Below, in pieces: positions 59,824-64,000 of a stretch of 64,000 nt of DNA. The notes beneath the pieces were generated by a model. The model saw only the letters and a program-made list of their open reading frames with translations, was not told the DNA's origin and did not search any database. A program made the position numbers and the translations under genes. Numbering within the stretch: position 1 is the stretch's first letter; each line of letters opens with the position of its first letter. The DNA is from Paramarasmius palmivorus (taxonomy: Eukaryota > Basidiomycota > Agaricomycetes > Agaricales > Marasmiaceae): the NCBI GenBank assembly GCA_037176845.1, contig JAYKXP010000035.1, positions 372,001-436,000 of the forward strand, in the 5' to 3' direction.

Positions 59824-61089
59824 GACCGCAGGAATAGCGTTACTGGCCTCGGATAGAAAGCACAGAAAGTTTTATAGTCGTTCTGTAATGACCCTCCAGA
59901 TGACCTCCTATCCAAGGGATACATGGATATCCTCGGGAAAGTTGATTCGATCGAAACTTGCCCGCATATAAGCGCTACGGCCGCGCCACGCCTGTCAACC
60001 GAGTTCAATTGATGTTTGGCGACTTGATAGAAGACCTGAATATGACTGTATTGAATCAAATCAGACATTAGGCCATCATATATGAGCAATGAATTCGGGA
60101 CGCAAGGAATTCACCTGTAGCTGCACCGCGGCAAAGAAGACAGTAGAGGTATACCCCGAGGAGTTGTTGAATAATATGATTGTGAATATACCTTCAGAAA
60201 ATTGAGTTGAAAACTTTCGAGACAACGGGCTAGAATGTACCTCATCTTCTCCTGATCACCCTGGATAATCAGGTAAAAGTGGGATGGTCATGTACGAATC
60301 GTCGACATCGTCAAAGATGATCACTCCTGGGTCGAGTGCTATAGCAGCATGTTCAACAATGATGTTCCTACTCTTCGAATCGACATATACACGTGACACT
60401 GTTTCATTGAGTGCATGACAAGGGTCTGACAGATGCGACTATGGCTGGTATCGTTGAGAGATGCGTTTGTGGGGATTGAATATCGATGGTTATCGTGTAT
60501 TAATGACAATATTGAGTACTCTCTGGAGGAAAATTTAAGCAAGAGAAGACGGCACGAATTTTAAAAGGCGCACGCACATTCGTCACCCACTGCCTCATAC
60601 ACCCAATCAAGACCGCAGTGTTCCCTTTCTGCGAGCACGAAGCACTCCGCCGCAAGTAGCGTGCGAGAATCCAACGAGTATCACAGTAAAATTGAGGAAG
60701 AGTCCAGTCACTGAAAGATTATATAGCAGTGAAACCGGTGCTTCGGGACGTGGTCCATGGACCAACTTCCTGCGAATCGCGTCATTTGGGCCAAAAATTT
60801 GCTCAACGAGCAATTTCCGCCCTCTTCATCCGCGTTCTACTCCTCCTTATCATGGCTAAGCCACAGAAGAATTTGCTATCATCCATGTCTACCTTCTATC
60901 CGCTGGGAAGCTGCCCTTTTAGTACCGATTCTACGAATTCATTTCAAACATTCCATCACTCGAAGGGTCCAGGACTCCCATGCCAGAATTAGAAAAAACC
61001 CAGAAAAAAACCTCATGCGGTACACGGCTCTTCTACCCCAACCTTCTTAACGCCAGCTCGCATCCGAATTGCCCCAGCTCCATCCTACC
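59824..61089. other. Divergent intergenic region, nothing seen
   Basis: About 1.27 kb between the P450 (-) and F-box-like (+) start codons. Short open frames at 59781-60089 (-), 60339-60542 (-) and 60729-61050 (+) have no recognisable content. Pyrimidine-rich sequence lies before the F-box start. Confidence 0.4.
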
Positions 61090-62624
61090 ATGACTAGCTG
61101 TGGTATTCTGGCTCTACCCAACGAATTGTTGTATCAAATTGCAAACGAGGTGCGCTTCTTGTATTTAAAATCTATATTCGTCCATCGTTTCTCATACCGC
61201 AAGTTCCGGATGATAGCTAGGATCTGGCGGTAATACGACGAGCCTACGAGCCACATGCGCACATCTGAACCTCATTCTGGAACCATTGGTGTTCTCACAA
61301 ACGACTCTCGATACCAGAAGACATCATGCGATTCTAGCAGACATCGCAGAGAACCGCACACGCGCCGGATCTTATGTTCGCAAGCTGCGGATACCCACGT
61401 TGGATTCGTCTGCCCGACAATGCGGATGCACAATGGACGAAGACTCGGAATCATGGCCCAAAGCACATTTCGAATCTGCTCTGCGCTCTTTACAAGGCTT
61501 GACCTCGATAAGGTGAGAACAACAACCTCTACAGTTTATCATATGCTAAACCTTGCCGTACAGCTGGACAATCAACGCTGACGACCCCTGCTGGGCTCTC
61601 GAATCCGTCATAGACTGCCTATCTCCTCTCACAACCATATCTTCACTCTCCGTCTATCTCAAAGGCGACTGGAGCACACCCCGAATCTTCCCCATCCGAA
61701 AAATCTGCCACTTCAAACACCTTCATAGCTGTAGCATCCAAGTTGATGACATCTGTCTTCTACTCCCCATCACCAAAGCCGTGATCGCATCCAATCGTCC
61801 ACACCTCAAACGTCTACAACTTGATGGCGGCTTTGCAGATGTCGATCACGGTGCCTTTGATACAGATCTTTCAAAGCTTTTTGATGAATTACCAGCGGGT
61901 TCCACGTCGAGTATCACGCATCTAGGCCTGAGCAAGTTTTTGCTTGGCTCTGCTGTGGATATCTTGCCGCACTTTGGGTCGTTGCAGTCTCTATGCTTGA
62001 ATAGCTGCGTTCCTGTCGACTTTTGGTCTGCGTTCTCTGGGACAGGGATTTATCTGAAGGATGTCGTGGTCGACTATGTCAATCAGGCGTTTGTTGAATA
62101 TTTGGAGTCGTACACGGGTCTTGAACGTATCAATGTTTCGTTCAATGGGATTTTTGTAGGAGTTGGAAGGACGGACGGGTTTTCGGAACGGTTTTACCAA
62201 AGTTGTATACCACGCCACAGGGATTCGTTGAAATCCGTTGTGATATACCCAAAGACACAAGGGAGCTGGTGTTTCAACGCTAATGTTGCCAAACAGCTCA
62301 GGGAGTGCCGTGGGTTGGAGGAGCTGACTGTCGGCGTCGACCTTATGGATCCAAACTTGGTGAGCTCCATCGTTCTATGAATGGGTTGATTCTGATGCAG
62401 CCTAGTGTTTACTATTGGAAACCGCCAATTCTCTCTCGGAACTGCATATGCTGAAGCTTGTCCCACGAGGACTAGGTATACCGTGGAATTTGGATGCTTG
62501 TGTGCGAGCAAAGCTGGATATTATCCAGCAGTTGATGGTGTCTGTCTCGAGACGACGAGGTCGTCGGTACGAGATTGAGGTGTTGATACGAGCAAACGAC
62601 AGGGAGCCTTTGGTTTTGGGTTAA
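61090..62624 (+). CDS. F-box-like / leucine-rich-repeat type protein
   Basis: The N-terminus reads MTSCGILALPNELLYQIANE, a typical F-box start (LPxELLxxI), and after an intron NTTSLRATCAHLNLILEPLV completes the F-box-like helix pair. The rest has irregular leucine-rich stretches (LTTISSLSVYLKGDWS, HLKRLQLDGGFADV, SITHLGLSKFLLGSAVDIL, FGSLQSLCLNSCVPVD, LEELTVGVDLM, LSELHMLKLVPRGLGI). This is the layout of the many fast-evolving agaricomycete F-box proteins thought to serve as SCF ubiquitin-ligase adaptors. Three introns. For the first intron the acceptor at 61215-61216 (GATAG) gives a continuous frame, whereas the next AG five bases downstream would not. The partner and target are unknown. Confidence 0.7.
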
Positions 62625-63186
62625 GAGGAATTCGAAGGACTAGGCAAATAATTCTGACATCTTTATCTATACCCTGTACATACTGCTGTAAAATAATGCA
62701 AGTGCGGCCGCCGTCGTGAATCGTGATGCTTGCTTAGGCGCCCGTCGACTCTGAACATTTGACCACGGACAGCATGTCGTTTCTCTCGAGCTCACACCAA
62801 TCACGCTTTCGCAACAAGTAACAATCTGGCATTACTCGAAATTAAGTCATGATGCATCTCCTGCCTTGTCAATAGTCCCCCAGCGGAATCACTTGTGATT
62901 CTAAACCACAACCACCACTACCAAGAGCCTTCGCTATACTAGCGATTTGCATGAATATTTTGTATATGACCACGGGGATATGAAGCGCAAAGGAATGGGT
63001 AAAACCAAAGGCTCGAAAGCTGGAGTTATAGGACAACGGGGGAAAGTAGCGGCCGAATAACGTCTCGAAGTTGATGCGACAGCGAAGTCGTTAAGGTGGG
63101 TGTTTGGCGCACTTTGAGAATTAACTTCGTTTTGACCCATGAACCATTTTTTTTAGCCCGGATTCGAAGCTCCAAAGCTGGACCAG
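62625..63186. other. Intergenic, nothing supported
   Basis: About 0.56 kb. A minus-strand stretch near 63160-63180 resembles a tRNA B box, but no matching A box or cloverleaf was found. A minus-strand open frame at 62934-63140 is not supported. Confidence 0.4.
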
Positions 63187-64000
63187 ATGGGTAACGCACT
63201 GTTACACTCCCATTTCTCGCAGAACCCCATCGATTTCAGCGGCCTCGTAGCTTTGACGCGTATTCAACTCATCTCAAGGCATGTTTCCTCATCTTTTGCT
63301 GAAGGCATAAGGCTTATGTCTCAGAGTAGCAACCATGTCCATCATATACCCTTGCCTCCCGAAGCAGCTGCTCGACAGCCTCAAAAAAGATCCCGTCATA
63401 TCCGTAGCAAACTCTTTTACATTCCAATCACAATTTGAAGACTTCCGAAGAAGGGTCGTCCTCTGGGCCGACGCCCCAGAACGCGTCACGGTCAACAGTT
63501 GCGCTTTGTTCGACACAAGGGATTTCAGTCACTCCTTCGATGACGACCCTCTTTGCTCAATTGTTCAGGGCATTTCTCAGTTTCGAGAGGTTGACCACAA
63601 GACGTACTTGCACGCAGCTGCTTTCAACGAGGACTTACCTGCCACCTACGAACTCATCCGTCTTGGCATCGACATCGACCGCAAAGATAAAGACGGCGCT
63701 ACAGCTCTTTTTGTCGCGCTGGCCAAGCTAGTACTTTGGCGTTTCATTCCCAAGGTCTTGTCGAATGGTGAACCACTTTCCTACACCACCAATAAAATCA
63801 AATGTCTCGTTCGTGTCGTCACTTTACTCGTCGAGCAGCACGCAGATGTCAATCGAGGTGCATATGGCTTCATTCCGATTTCGCTCGCAGCCATGGCAGC
63901 CCAATGGGATATAGTTCAGCTCCTCATAAAGCACGGCGCCAGCACAGAAGATTTCACGTGTCTACCCGAAGACGAACGTCGATTCCGTATCATAATGTCC
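63187..64000 (+). CDS. Ankyrin-repeat protein, 5' part
   Basis: The gene runs off the right edge. The ATG at 63187 gives MGNALLHSHFSQNPIDFSGL. An intron at 63279-63324 begins GCATGT (candidate GC-AG intron), because this junction joins IQLISR to VATMSIIYPCLPKQLLDSL in frame. An alternative is that translation starts at the ATG at 63333. The downstream frame is open to the window end and contains ankyrin-like repeats: TYLHAAAFNEDLPATYELIR with LGIDIDRKDKDGATALFVAL, and VTLLVEQHADVNRGAYGFIP with ISLAAMAAQWDIVQLLIKHG. Such repeats mediate protein contacts; what follows (for example a MYND finger, common in agaricomycete relatives) cannot be seen. Confidence 0.7.

Noticed and set aside
61205..61232. 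Apparent frame break after the F-box start
   Set aside because: Using the acceptor at 61215-61216 gives a continuous frame.
63160..63180. tRNA-like B-box sequence on the minus strand
   Set aside because: The stretch has a TTCGAATCC-like core, but there is no A box, anticodon arm or acceptor pairing at the proper distance.

Overview
The window is nuclear DNA from a filamentous basidiomycete, most likely an agaricomycete mushroom-forming fungus. Genes are dense and broken by many introns of about 45-65 bases. The gene set includes GH6 cellulases with fungal CBM1 domains, indoleamine 2,3-dioxygenase, a fungal-type P450, a basidiomycete-style membrane protein and an F-box-like protein. I see no rRNA, convincing tRNA, CRISPR array, transposase or reverse transcriptase. 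The species cannot be named from the sequence.

Layout. 0-5 kb: the 5' end of a CWF19/Drn1-like gene (-), a probable KEOPS subunit Gon7 (+), tubulin cofactor E (-) and 3-hydroxyisobutyryl-CoA hydrolase (+). 6-18 kb: indoleamine 2,3-dioxygenase, RPA1, a large unrecognised membrane protein, mitochondrial ribosomal protein uL2m (-) and RVB2/reptin. 19-34 kb: four GH6 cellobiohydrolase genes (one +, three in tandem on -). NFS1 cysteine desulfurase, a small membrane protein and an SR splicing factor lie between the first and the other three. 36-46 kb: NECAP (-), COP9 subunit 8 (-), UBLCP1 phosphatase (+), a peroxisomal NUDT19-like Nudix hydrolase (+), a multi-pass membrane protein (+) and a secreted carboxylesterase (-). 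47.7-64 kb: TFIIF beta (-), XPF/RAD1 nuclease (+), isovaleryl-CoA dehydrogenase (-), an amidase (+), a cytochrome P450 (-), an F-box-like protein (+) and the start of an ankyrin-repeat protein running off the right edge.

Most of the window is ordinary housekeeping sequence organised as tightly spaced head-to-head pairs: 48 bp between the uL2m and RVB2 start codons, and roughly 80-140 bp in four other pairs. The accessory part is the GH6 cluster. It holds two CBM1-bearing and two CBM-less enzymes, each with a TATA-like box about 60-95 bp before the start codon, and they would be secreted to act together on cellulose.

Two sequence-level themes deserve attention. First, at least nine genes, including the DNA-repair gene XPF, show isolated single-base frame breaks, most of them in or beside short mononucleotide runs. 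I think assembly indels explain these better than widespread pseudogenisation, but two of the four cellulase genes are affected, so this needs checking. Second, there is unusual exon structure: an RVB2 initiator exon consisting only of ATG, three 10-12 nt micro-exons in UBLCP1, a 9-nt and a 19-nt micro-exon in GH6 genes, and three candidate GC-AG introns. I found nothing that looks like an entirely new biological system.
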